Shown here piece after piece: positions 36,980 to 47,968 of a DNA stretch of 64,000 nt. Location of the stretch: assembly GCA_035222895.1 (NCBI GenBank), contig JAVYIG010000096.1, forward strand, positions 248,001 to 312,000. The letters run 5' to 3'. The notes beneath the pieces were generated by a model. That model was not told the origin of the DNA, made no database searches, and saw only the letters and a list, made by a program, of their open reading frames with translations. The position numbers and the translations under genes were made by a program. Source of the stretch: Strongylocentrotus droebachiensis. Lineage: Eukaryota > Echinodermata > Echinoidea > Camarodonta > Strongylocentrotidae. Within the stretch, counting starts at the first letter, position 1, and every line of letters starts with the position of its first letter.

Positions 36980-37616
36980 TTGAGGATGATATAACCAATT
37001 TATGATCAATTGTGATGAGTTTGGGTTTGCTGAGTAAAATGTGTGGTTTATGGGATTAACATTTAATGCATAAGTGAACAGGAATTGCATTTGTTAATGT
37101 AGCATTGTAACTTTCCCTGGTAAACTCAGTGGTGTGTTCAGTGGAGTCAGGATGGGGTGATGGTACATGTTGTAATTTCCATGTTGCAATTTTTTTTTTT
37201 TTTTTTTTTTACATTTGTGACTTTGAATAAAAACCTTCACCCCACATTTAAATAATTGTAAGATTAGTTGAACATCTCATTGATTTACTTAATACCCAGG
37301 TAGGGATTATGTAAATTGAATATTCAAATACATTTTGTTGAAAAAAGGAATGTCCAAGATGTCGGCTAATTATTCTTCAGGTAGATGGTAACTGAAACGT
37401 GGGGTGAAGGTTTTTATTCAAAGTCACAGATGTAAAAAATAACAGTTTGTATTAACATGAACATTACAACATGTACCATCACCCCATCCTGACTCCCATG
37501 AACACGCCACTGAGTCTACCAGGGAAAGTTACAATGCTACAATACAAAATAAAAGTTTGGTTTAATAAACCACGAAATTCACTCAGCAAATCATGAATGT
37601 ATCATATCACCCTCAA
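36980..37616. mobile_element. Foldback element in unit A only
   Basis: Palindromic arms: outer ends TTGAGGATGATAT and ATATCACCCTCAA, inner arms GTAGCATTGTAACTTTCCC (37099) and GGGAAAGTTACAATGCTAC (37522). A long poly-T and a centre near 37300 separate the arms. Unit B continues through the same flanks without it, although it holds other short sequence there (49140-49195), so the exact empty site is not clean. Confidence 0.75.
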
Positions 37617-37997
37617 TTCTGTAAGCTCTAAAGAATTTACCTCTCACAAATTGGAAGGCTAATTCCTGCGCAACCTAATTTTCATACCCTTTACAAAAGT
37701 GAGCCGTGCTCACCCAAGCATGAATTTTTTTCGGACTTTTTGGTGTCATATGAAAGTTAAGTTAATGAGCTTTCCATACATATAAATCTTTCTCCCCAGA
37801 ATTTTTTTTCTTTTTCGGCAGCCATTTCAAAAGTGTATATTTTTTTTTTGGACGCACTGTAGAGGTATGTTCTCAGATGCTTTCTGTAGTTCGGCGAGTT
37901 TGTTCATAGGCGTAATGCTACAAAATGGAAGGGCTTGGAGGAAGTATGCTTGACATAGCATTAATGCGATACTTAACTTTCTGCCCAAGTGTACTGT

Positions 37998-38333
37998 TTA
38001 TTGCCATCTCATGGCTAACTTGCTATCAGTGCTAAACCCAATACCTAATGTCCACTTCGCAGACAGAGGGCACGCTGCAAGAACCAATAGCACACTTACG
38101 GGACAATAATGCTACAGCTGACCTGACATGGCGCTAGAGGTGATTTTAGGAAGTGTTTCTAGTACAGTATGACTAAAAAGTTTGAACAAGTATGCTGCAT
38201 AATATTCTCTCATAAGATGAAAGCAAGTGTGGTTCGTTAAACAATATTGTACTTACTTTGTTTAGCAGTTGATCACTAAACCGCCTACCCTGCACGCTGT
38301 AAGAAAATGTAAAGTATAAATTGCAATATTAAC

Positions 38334-38370
<37 letters not shown>

Positions 38371-41300
38371 GTTATAATGATAATTACATGAATGATAATA
38401 ATGATAAAAGTAATAACATTAATAAACATGCATCGCGGGTTCTCGTATGACATATCTGATAGTTTTGACACTCATGGCGCTCCACAGTGTCGATTATTAT
38501 GCCGGCTTCAGCATAACTGCAAGTATGGTGCTCTAGCATTTAAACCAATAAAGACCTGTCAGGTATCCATTAACCTCACTTGGGTCGGGTGTGTCATATG
38601 GAGAATAATATCTTTCTAAAGGAGTGTTTGTTTTGAAATCATTTTTCTTGAATCAAACAAATATCAGAAAAGACAACTACATCGTCCTTTCACTTTCATA
38701 TCAATTAACGTTTGATTCCTTTTTAAAAATATATATACGCAAGATATAGACTATTTAAATGAACTAGTAATGAATTTAAAAACAAATGCAAATATAGTGG
38801 TGGTTATTTTACCTGGCAGCTAAGAAAGAAATAAATGCTTGTTAGTAAGCAACCAGAAGACCAACGGCATTAGGTCTTCTTCGAGGGACCGGGTAATTAG
38901 GATAAATCCCTTACCAAAGGGGAATAGCGCATCGACTTGGTTTCGAACCCGGGTCACCGGATTACGAGACCACTGCTCAACCGACTGAGCTATTGTGAGA
39001 CGTTCATATTAAAAACATCTGCCCCTAGCAAAACCTATTCTGAAGTACACGTCGAGTTTAAGAAGACCCCCTTCCCCCCAACCCTCATTGCAGCACCTGT
39101 TGTTTATTTCCTTTTAAGGCACTGCCGGGCACTGACAACCTGCCCGGCAGTGCCTTAAAAGGACGTCACATTGCCTTAAAAGGACGTCCACGGAGCAGTC
39201 CACGTTCTCGTCGTGCAAATCTAAAAGTCCCCCTAACGTACTGTGACTGAAAGGGTTTGTACCTGCAGACTACTTACTAAATTTAAATTGAGTCTCCTCT
39301 ACGTTCAGCATATCTGGCGCAGGCTCCTGGATATTGGTTTCGCTAAGGAGGATATCGCGGACAACCGCAGATTCGCCCTGAGTTTCCAGAGAAGCACTGG
39401 CTGTAACTACAACAGCGAGTAGAAGTAGCATACTGATAACAGTCTTTGATGCCATTACTGCAATTGCTCGAAAACTGTGGAAGACAGATACATTAAAGGG
39501 AGTGGGTTGTCAGTTTAATTAAATAATTTGTGTACAAGTCTGCACACAGCAAAGCAGTACTAGGCCTTTCAAGAAATGCCCATCATCCCTCAGCGAATCT
39601 TCGGGCGCGGGCAGAAGTAAGATAATGATCTTTTCATAAGAGGAAATGGATGGGGGAAATGCAGAGCATTACATAAAGGCTATTCGTGTTATCGGGTAAA
39701 CACCCAAAGGCTTGTCTAGTTCCCCATGTTCCCCATATGCGTCTTTAAAGACCGGGGGGTGTTTCACAAAGACTAAGATCGACTTTAAGTTGGACTTAAA
39801 TAAGGCAAGCCGTTCATGCCAATGTTTGCTCTTACCATTATGATCTTTAGATAATATATTTTCCTTCAATAATGAATTAAACAAATTATAAATTCTATAG
39901 ATTTGTCACCATTATTTGTACGTTCCTTGAGAGACATATGCCAGTAAATGGTGAGAGCAATTGATGAGCAATAGATGCCATATCTAAGTAAAACTTGAGG
40001 TCGATCTCAGTCTTTTTGAAACAATCCCCAGGTCCCCGAACACCTGTAACGAAAGACCCTCTGTCTTTAGCGATCACGGTTTGTTTCCTTGGGTTAGTAT
40101 TTTTTTCATTGAATCGTGCTCTTTAATGAGGTCGTACCACATTGTCGTTCGTGCACTCCTTTGCTGCGCATGGCCAATTGGTTATGTATTCACCCGGCAT
40201 TTGGAAAATGAATGCCAAGAGTTCCTGGATTAAAGCAAAGTTAATGCATGAGTATCTGTCCCTATCAAGCTATAAGTTACCTATGAACTTTAGTTCGGAA
40301 CGTCCTTAAGGGGTTTGAATACATAAAGCTACGGACACAAAGGTTCGTACGAACGATTATTTCGTACGAATCTCCCTGTTTTTTCCATTGTCTTCCCGAA
40401 TTTCCATTGTCTGAAAATCGTTCGTACGGCGTTCGTAGCAGCCCGTAACGGTATTTGTGACCGAGGCTTAAGATAGACCACATTAACATAAGTACCATTT
40501 TATCGCATCCGTTGAGTACTCTTTATATAATGCAGATGTAACTATTTATATTTTCATTCGTCACGTGATTCCAAAATGATGTAAGGTCACATAAGAGCCA
40601 GAAAGGTGTTAACTCTCTATTGAAATGTCTGACGCCCTTTTGGATCCAAACAAAGAGGGCGCCATATTAAACACAACGTGAATTGGTGTCCTCATTATGA
40701 ATGATATAAGATGATCATACAACAGAGGATAATGAGATGATGCGTAACACAAAGTGGAAAGCTAAATGTGAATAACAAAATAAGAAAGAAAGGGAAGAAT
40801 GGAGCTTCATTTACACTGCACCCAAAAACCTGCCCCTTTACACAGCCAAAATTACCATTTTGAAACTTTTTAGATTTCTGGACTACCATTAACAATACTG
40901 GAAAAACCCATTACAAAAAAGGAAACCGTCGAAGTTTGGTCATACCAACTGTTGGGGTAACTAGCGCGCATGCGTCACCAGTCGGTGCTCTGCATGCATT
41001 AGCGCGGAAGCGAGAATAGTCGTGTGAGCAGAAGTTTATGTACAGAATCAACCATGCATAATAAGCATCGAATTCGTGAATGCTTAGACAATTATTGAAA
41101 TTGACATATCCTACAGTTTTGAACATCGGATTGCACAACTCCAAATAATTCTATAACATTTCAGCTGAACCTGTGGAAAGCCATAAATCTCTCACTGTAC
41201 GAAAAAAAGCTAATAAAGTCTAAACTGTTGCTATATTACATGTGTTTCATGAAGCCAGTATAGTTTCAATTTCTGAGTCTTTTATCCATAACAAACAAAG

Positions 41301-42626
41301 TGTTATACAAAGTGTCAAGACAGAATTAAACGTGGAGTGTTTGTGAGATTATAAAGAGGGAGGTCTAAATATGATTTGTATTATATCGATTATGCAAGCT
41401 CACAAAATTAAAAGGAAAACAAGGCTATTTACTTCAAGCTCTACAGGTTAGAAATCCATATATTTATAATTATTGTCACCAGATGGTGGGGAATATCTTT
41501 TCAACTGTAATTTTGAGTAAAATTGTTCGAATATTGTAGGATCGCAAGGGTTTGGGGAGGTTTAAGAAACATGGTGTTTTTTAATCGAAAAACGCTCCTG
41601 CCAACCAAAATATTTTGAATAATAAATGTAGCACATAAGACGGAAAATCTGTATTCAATTAAGAAATAAAAGAAAAAGCATTTGTTGAAATTTGGTATAT
41701 GTTAAATGAAATTCGACGTCCCTTACGTTTGAAAGACTGGGAAAAAAAAAATCACTAAGTATTTTGCATTGTTGAATTGCTATCAACAAATACCAGGAGC
41801 TCGAAAGCATTTCTTTTTTAAGCAAAATCTGTTTTGCAGATCAAAACCAATTTCCTTCTACTTTCTGTGATTCAAAATTAAACGAAATCGTAAATATAAC
41901 AACGAGACTAGTTTACCATATTTCTATAAGATTAAATAACCCAGAAATTTACTCGTCTTTACCAACAGTTCAATATGCTAAAGCAAGAAGGCTTTGATTT
42001 TTTCACTTTCCCAGCAAAAGTTACTGTTCACTCCAGACTTCATATCACGCACTATAACATTGTGAACTAATTAGTACCAACTAATAAATAGCTAGCACGT
42101 ATAAGGAAGACAAATAATCAAATTTGTATTTGGAATTACTGAACATTATCAAGATGTCAATTCCAAAATGAAATATTGTAAACATTATATTTCGCCGAAC
42201 GATTCTACTGGCAAAGATATTACTAGGTTTAACAAAAAATGTGTAACATTATATTTCGGCTTAAAGACTTTAGAGGAATACGGGTTTCCTTATGTTTGTC
42301 TTATGTTCTGTTAATAAATGATTAATGTAAGATTATATATTGAGTTGAAATGAATTGCACAGTCTCTTTTACAGTTAAGTTCATCGATGTGTACATGAGC
42401 TTTACTGTTCATTTTCAACAACAAAATATAACACATACTTTGTACTTGTTGTAGTTTATATCTGACAAATGAAAATTTCAATAACAAATACATAATGAGT
42501 GTACACAAAAACTAAAGGTATAATGTTGTCATGTTAACGCATACAATCGATTTTCTTTAAACAAAATTGAATATTAATAAGTAAAAACAAATATAACTAA
42601 CTAAAAATAGAAGAAATAATATTACC
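37998..42626 (-). CDS. Unrecognised secreted-peptide precursor gene, copy A
   Basis: Minus-strand gene model. Untranslated exon 1 ends at 42626 with TTTTCAG|GTAATATT. Exon 2 is 39474 down to 39278, entered by CTGTCTTCCACAG and left by A|GTAAGT. Its ATG (39455) opens 59 codons: signal peptide MASKTVISMLLLLAVVVTAS to about residue 22, then an acidic pro-region (ETQGESAVV...NVEETQFKF). A candidate last exon at 38074-37998 follows TTGGTTCTTGCAG and would add TCPLSAKWTLGIGFSTDSK and six more residues before TAA, giving 84 aa. An AATAAA overlaps that stop. Exon 2 is well supported by splice signals and by copy B; exon 3 is a guess. The layout resembles prepropeptides of hormones or defence peptides, but I recognise no family and assign no function. 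Confidence 0.5.
38392..38619 (+). CDS. Short PAN/apple-like cysteine-rich frame, unit A
   Basis: The frame contains APQCRLLCRLQHNCKY then ALAFKPIKTCQV, spacing C-x3-C-x5-C-x12-C as in PAN/apple modules, which bind proteins or carbohydrates outside cells. A possible acceptor (CCACAG) precedes the first Cys and a CAG|GTATCC donor-like site follows the last. No other exon or signal peptide is visible nearby. It lies antisense in the intron of the secreted-peptide gene. Unit B has the same frame with four amino-acid changes and one silent change in this core, so constraint is not evident. Confidence 0.22.
   Translation: MIIMIKVITLINMHRGFSYDISDSFDTHGAPQCRLLCRLQHNCKYGALAFKPIKTCQVSINLTWVGCVIWRIISF
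38851..38996 (-). repeat. tRNA-derived SINE, unit A copy
   Basis: Read on the minus strand: TAGCTCAGTCGGTTGAGCAG (A box) ... TGGTCTCGTAA (anticodon-loop-like) ... GGGTTCGAAACC (B box), then a non-tRNA body ending near 38851. The anticodon arm resembles tRNA-Thr(CGT). The first ~10 bases of the tRNA head are lost here through a small deletion relative to unit B. Not a functional tRNA gene. Confidence 0.75.
39110..39162. other. Perfect 22-bp inverted repeat, 9-nt loop
   Basis: Stem CCTTTTAAGGCACTGCCG plus GGCA (39110-39131), loop CTGACAACC, then an exact complementary arm (39141-39162). Unit B holds the same hairpin with two mismatches (about 50458-50510). It lies about 115 bp downstream of exon 2 of the peptide gene, beside a MITE end (GCAAATCTAAAAGTCCC). 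Most simply a MITE relic. Confidence 0.75.
40327..40472. mobile_element. Short inverted-repeat element, unit A only
   Basis: Roughly 145 bp with complementary parts GGTTCGTACGAACG and CGTTCGTACGGCGTTCG and outer ends AGCTACGGACACAAA / TTTGTGACCGAGGCTT. Unit B runs directly from ATACATAAGG into TAGGCCACATTAAC near 52975-53000, consistent with an empty site. Confidence 0.6.
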
Positions 42627-42720
42627 TGAAAATTGTCCTTGGGTAAAGAGAGGAATGTTGTACTACTGCAGAACGTCAGATCTTTAGTTGAGTTTGATTT
42701 GGTATGCAGAAGTTATCAGC

Positions 42721-42829
42721 TTTTAAAACGTGAAAATCGTTGTTAAAAAATCGAGTGTTAAACCTAGTCACACCTTCAAGAACGCCAAGAGATTGGAGCT
42801 AGTCAGGCGATGTGATTGGCTGAGATACA
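42721..42829 (-). promoter_or_regulatory. Putative promoter of peptide gene copy A
   Basis: On the minus strand, two CCAAT boxes (complements of ATTGG at 42825-42829 and 42792-42796) precede a TATA-like TTTTAAAA (42721-42728). The exon-1 donor is about 95 bp further on, at 42626. The same order of CCAAT, CCAAT and TTTTAAAA is kept in inverted copy C (59728, 59751, 59820). In unit B the TATA-like element is altered. Confidence 0.4.
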
Positions 42830-44128
42830 ATAGATATCACTCCATATGGTTTTCACTATACAATAGGTACAATAAACGTTTATTTCGTAATACCGCCAAC
42901 AGTGCGAAAACCAAATTATCTCTGTCAACCACATTCGAAACATTTTATTTGATTATCAAAATACCACATATATGTGGCTACGGAGTGATAAACGTAATGA
43001 AATGAAAATGATATCTAAGAGAATTACTTTCATCGAATTTCTTTTGTCTGCTTTGTCTGGAACCCGATGATAAAGATTTACAAAAAATAACCAAAGTACC
43101 TTATGGTGCTTCCTCGTGAATCTTTCTTTCGGATTACGTAATGTATCATTGTCATGTTCACCTCTTCCTCTCTCCCGCTCTTCATCTCGCTGCTGGTTTC
43201 GTGTCCACGGTTGGAGTTAGGATTTCGAATAATGTAGGATACTGAGCGCCTTTAGAAGCCCAGTTTAGAAACTTCAAAATATTAAATTCTCCCAAATGTG
43301 AAAGTAAAAGAAATTTGGATTTTAGTTTTAATACGAAAGCAAACGTAACAAAGAAACAACAACAAGTACATAGCATCAGCTCCTAACATATCTTAGATTG
43401 CCTGATAGTGTTGCATTAACTGACGTGTGCAAAATACATTGACACAATAAAAATAATAGTGAAAATGGTCGTTTGAATATGATCCTTTTTTCTAAATAAT
43501 GCCAGTTGAATTCGACAAGTACGGGGAAGAAAGCTACGAGGAGTGGATCTGCGATTAACATCAAATAATCTTACTTTCATGGGTCGATAATCATTTTGAA
43601 ACTTCAGATTTATCTAACAAGCACGACCGGATTGAATGGCCTCTTCAGACTAGAGGAAAGTTCTTATAAAGAAACGTCGTATAGCACAAGGGGCTTACAC
43701 ACGTAAAATCATAACACAAAGAAACATCGGGAAGAGTAACTGGTTTTGAAAAGGTCAGTTGTCATGACAGTGCATGCTCACGATAAAGCTTTCACAATGG
43801 GTCTTTATCGTAATGTAATCAAATATGATGCACAAATCTTTGTTAAGTGCCTCGTTACAAATTATTTCTTCCACCTGTTACGAATAATTGTATTTCAATA
43901 GTCAGAATACGAAGTGCACACATTCCATGTTGTTGTGTAGGATAATCCATGATGTTTGTCCTACCTAGCAACAATTAATGTTTACAATAGAATGCAGTTA
44001 TCTGCTTTTGAAACATGATTATCAATGAGTGTTAAAACTAGTCACACCGACAAGAACGCCAAGAGATCGATAACACGCAGGGCATGAATTGCATTACCTC
44101 GAATGGGTATGAATCGGTCAGTTCGGAG

Positions 44129-44524
44129 CCCGGCCCCCCACCCCCCCCCCCCCACTCAGTGTTATTTAGGGTACGCATATGCTCGTACCCTCTTTTTGAA
44201 AGCACCCCCTATCTTTTCCGAACCCCCCTTTCGCGGGCTTTTCGCGGGCTTTTCCTGCTTTAGAGACCCCCCTAAATCAGAAAAAATGCTCAATGTACCC
44301 CCCTAAATTCGGAATAATTTCTCAGGAGTCCAAAGAGATGAGAGAAAAAAAGAAAAACACTCCCTTTTTAAAGAAATTTCCGGATGAAAAGTCAAATACA
44401 CCCCTTTTTTTACAATTCTCGGGCCGGACTTTGTCGCACGAAAAGTACCCCTTTACCGGACATTTTGGCAACACGCATGCGGTCATTCCGACCTCTGAGT
44501 GGGGGGGGGGGGGGGGGGGCGGGG
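44129..44524. mobile_element. C/G-ended inserted element with ~7-bp target duplication
   Basis: Begins CCCGGCCCCCCACC and ends in a G run closed by GGGGGCGGGG. Flanked by TTCGGAG (44122-44128) and TTCAGAG (44525-44531). Unit B at about 54830-54845 reads GGTTCGGAGTCGATGTGC without interruption, a clear empty site. A related partial copy with CACTCAGTGTTATTTAGGGT sits at 47050-47285. Frames inside it are not recognisable. Confidence 0.75.
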
Positions 44525-45801
44525 TTCAGAGTCGATGTGCATGGAGCTAGTCAGGCGATGTGATTTGCTGAGATACAATATATATCACACCATATCTTTT
44601 TCACTTCAATCAATACGTAGGTACAATAAACGTTTATTACATAATACCACCAACAGTGCGAAAACCAATCTATCTCTGTCAACCACATTCGAAACATTGT
44701 ATTTAATTATTAAAATACCACATAAATGTCGCTACGGAGTGAGAAACGTAATGAAATGGAAACAAAATGATATCTAAGAGAATTACTTTCTTCGAATAGT
44801 TATTGTCTGCTTTGTCTGGAAGCCGATGGTAAAGATTTCAAAAAAATAACCAAAGTACATTATGGAGCTTCCTCGTGAATCTTTCTTTCGGATTACGTAA
44901 TATATCATTGCCATGTTCACGCCTTCCTCTCTCCCGCTCCTCCTCTCGCTGCTGGTTTCGTGTCCAGGATTGAGTTAGGATTTCGAAATATGTAGGATAC
45001 TAAGCGCCTTTAGAAGCCAAAAGATGATATTCTCCCATATATAAAATTAAATGAAACTTGGATTTTAGTTTTAATACAAAAGCAAACGTAACAAAGAAAG
45101 AGCAACAACAAGTAGAGACCATCAGTTCCTTACATAGCCTGGACCGCCTGTTAGTGTTGCATTTAACTGACGTGTGCAAAATACACTTAAGAAATATACA
45201 TGATATTTAAAATAGTCGGTTGAATATGATCAATTGTGTAAAAGATGCCAGTTGAATACAACAAGTATTAAAGGAAACAAAGCACAGAGGAGCGGATCTG
45301 TGATTTAGAGTAATTAGTCTTACTTTCATGGGTCAATAATCACTTTGAAACTTCAGATTTCTCTATCAAGCACAGCCGGATTCAATGGCCCCTTGAGACA
45401 AGAGGAAAGTTCGTATAAGGAAACGTCGGGAAAAGTATCTAGTTTTGAAAAGGTCAGTTGACATGAGAGTGCTAGCTCACGATTAGGCTCGTCCATTGGG
45501 TCGTTTCGTAATGTAATCAAATATGATGCACACATCTTTGTTAAGTGCCTCGTTACAAATTATTTCTTTCACCTGTTACGAATAATTGTATTTCAATAGT
45601 CAGAATACGAAGTGCACACATTCCATGTTTGTCCTACCAAGCAACAATTAATGTATGCAATAAAATGCAGTTATCTGCTTTTGAAACATGATAATCGTTA
45701 AGTGTTAAACTTAGTCATACCAACCTTACCACCACAAAATCGACATGTGTGAATACCAGTTTAAAACGGGTTGTTCATTTTCATTGTCTTTGTATATATG
45801 G

Positions 45802-45877
45802 ATATGAGGAGCAGTTTGAACCGGTTCCGATGGCATGTAATTAAGAAAGATCTGCATCTCGAATGAGCATCAACTAT
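45802..45877 (+). pseudogene. Dead copy of IL-17 gene 2 last exon
   Basis: Matches 32834-32909 along its length, including CAGTTTGAACCGGTTCCGAT and CGAATGAGCATCAACT. It is broken in three ways: the acceptor TATAG has become TATATG, the second cysteine of the final C-x-C is replaced as TGTGTCTGC becomes TGTAATTAA (a stop), and the original stop is lost. No other IL-17 exon lies upstream in this unit. Confidence 0.88.
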
Positions 45878-46244
45878 TAAATAGAATTTTTCTCACCGGT
45901 ACATAACGCCAATCAATGTACTAATTTTAATATTATGATTGTCTAAGGCATTAACATATTAAAAGTAGTTCAATATGTAAAGATAATGCAACGGTCTGGA
46001 AGAATTACCTTTAAATATAAATGAAATAAATAATTTTCATGATTTGAAATTGTTACTGAAGGGGCATCTAATAGTCTTGCAGTTGAGTACTCGGAGTGTT
46101 GATCATTATGTCAATGTTTGTATTATTATTATTCTTCTTCTTCCATTGAGTACAGTCCTCTTTGTAGAGTGTATTCGTGCTTATTATGTACATGGTAAAT
46201 TAATATTTTGATTGAAAAGCAGCAATGTAAAAGCAGCAACGTAT

Positions 46245-46375
46245 TTCAACCCTTCTCTCTCTCTCTCTCTCTCCTTCTCCCTCTCTCATCCCAACTATTA
46301 ATTAACACTTTCCTTCATATCCTGTCGCCTTCTCCTTCTTTCTTTCTCCCTCTCTCTCTCTCTCTCTCGGTGCTA
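46245..46375. repeat. CT-rich minisatellite, contracted copy (unit B)
   Basis: One full unit with TCATCCCAACTATTAATTAA and CATATCCTGTCGCCTTCTCC between CT microsatellites; counterpart of the ~6-unit array at 33420-34140. Confidence 0.8.
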
Positions 46376-46865
46376 ATATATCCCTTAATATATGTATTGT
46401 TTTCATTCCTTTATGTCTCTCACTCAGTGTCTCTCATCGCATTTTCATCCTATAAACTTTTAGATCTTAACCCTTTCGTGACAATCATTCCACACATTGA
46501 AGTTTGGCTCAATTACTTCTGATTTAGAGCCTTAGAAAATATGCCACATGTATGAGTGTAAAGGCAGCAAATTATACCTACATTGCATTTATTTTCTTCT
46601 CTCACGACTATAACATGCGTTTGATGCTAGGAATAACAACAAAAAAAAAACGAAAATGAGCGTTAAAATTCTTAAATTTGCAACAAGTTTAGAGATTCAA
46701 AATCATTGTTTTCCGACCAAAATCTAGATTTCTTTTCTTTCTACGACAAAATACGCACCCATTTTTTTTTCTTTCGGAGACCATGCATTTTATTTGAACA
46801 ATGTAGCGACATTTGATCATTATTTGAGCCCAGTTTGTCTCGGAAAGGTGAACGACACAGCACGG

Positions 46866-47285
46866 TGGGGGGGGGGGGGGGGGGGGGAGGGGGGGGGGGG
46901 GTGATGATTGAAAGTTAGAAGAAATACAAAATAAGAAAGATTTGAACTTTTTAATCTATCATGGTATATCAATTTTGCCATTTATTGTTATGATGCTCTC
47001 ATACAGCTCAACCGCTATTACATGTGTTATGTCATAGTTCTCCCGGCCTCCCCCCACTCAGTGTTATTTAGGGTACGCATATGCGTGTTCCAAGCGACCC
47101 CCCCCCCCCCTTTTCAGCAAAAGTCCGGTGTGTAAAGTCAATACGAGTCGACCTTTTTTCTTTTGTTATACGAGCCTTTTTCAGCACCCCCCCCCCTTTT
47201 TTCAGTAAAAGTCCGGTGTGTAAAGTCAATATGGGTCGACCTTTTTCTTTTGTTACGAAAAGGACATTTTGGTAACACGCATGTG
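46866..47285. repeat. Poly-G tract and C-rich element fragment
   Basis: 46866-46902 is a G run of about 36 with two interruptions (counterpart of 35090-35120). 47050-47285 has runs of C with CACTCAGTGTTATTTAGGGT at its start and two copies of AAAAGTCCGGTGTGTAAAGT inside. It is related to the element at 44129-44524. Confidence 0.65.
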
Positions 47286-47427
47286 GTCCGCCTTCGGCAT
47301 GGAATATGAATAATAGCAAAGTATTAAATTATGTCCGTTTATTAACGATAAAAAGCTAGCTGTACATACTTATGTTTACTTTGTATAAGCTAAGAATATG
47401 GAAAATGTTTTGCTTTAATGTTATATA

Positions 47428-47968
47428 TTAAAGGGACTATGTCCCATTTGCAAGCCAAAAAAATGAAAAAGTTAAATTCCAACTGCATTTGAAAGATAAT
47501 ACTAATTTAGAACTTCCCTAAAAAAGGTGGGGCTTAAAAATGTCTTCAAGTAGGAAAATAACGACCATTAGTTGTCAAATCGACTTTAGGGCTATAGAGC
47601 CCAAAAGTAATAGTCTTGATTTTCAGACAATTGTACCGAATGGTCATACGTTTTATGCTGCGCAAAGATTGAATCAGTTTAATCTTGGCCATCACAAGAA
47701 GTGGGTTATTGATGTAGACAAATGCTCATGTACCCTTTACAACTCTTTTCATGTATGTTATTACCAAATAAGAAAAAAAAGCCAGTCAGTCACTCAATAG
47801 TGTCTGACATTGAAGTCTAGCAAGTAAACGGTTTTCCTTGCATAATTTGAATATGAGGACACTGCTAACGTTTAAATTTCACAGATAGGACATACATGAC
47901 ATATTCATAATTCCTGCAAAGTTCTACAGCATTTGAGGTTGGCTGCAAAAGGGACATAGTACCTTTAA
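47428..47968. mobile_element. TTAA-flanked element, family 3, unit B only
   Basis: TTAA (47428-47431) then AGGGACTATGTCCC; right end GGGACATAGTACCT then TTAA (47965-47968); body 533 bp. Unit A has a single TTAA in GTATTAAACACAGGG at 35822, the exact empty site. The frame at 47540-47800 is not a recognisable transposase. A piece of the same family (GATTTTCAGACCATTGTACC) recurs at about 53070-53110. Confidence 0.88.

Larger units (their letters stand above)
32783..45700. repeat. Segmental duplication, unit A (~12.9 kb)
   Basis: Collinear in direct orientation with unit B (45747-55915). Matching anchors include IL-17 exon 4, the CT-rich minisatellite, the PAN-like frame, the SINE, the secreted-peptide gene and its promoter. 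Unit A starts within intron 3 of IL-17 gene 2 (shared GTGTGAATACCAGTTTAAA). Its terminal ~1.2 kb exists twice (42650-43990 and 44530-45690), and unit B keeps a shortened form of that substructure. Parts not listed separately (for example 35130-36970, 40500-42600 and 43020-44120) hold only short frames without recognisable features. Confidence 0.9.

Noticed and set aside
38940..39000. Functional tRNA-Thr gene
   Set aside because: A and B boxes are present, but there is a long non-tRNA tail and a poor acceptor stem, and the same body recurs at 50171-50325; best read as a SINE.
42730..43005. 91-codon frame repeated at 44499-44777 and 59542-59817
   Set aside because: Conserved only because the DNA is duplicated; it overlaps the CCAAT promoter region of the peptide gene on the opposite strand, is basic and low-complexity, and is disrupted in unit B.
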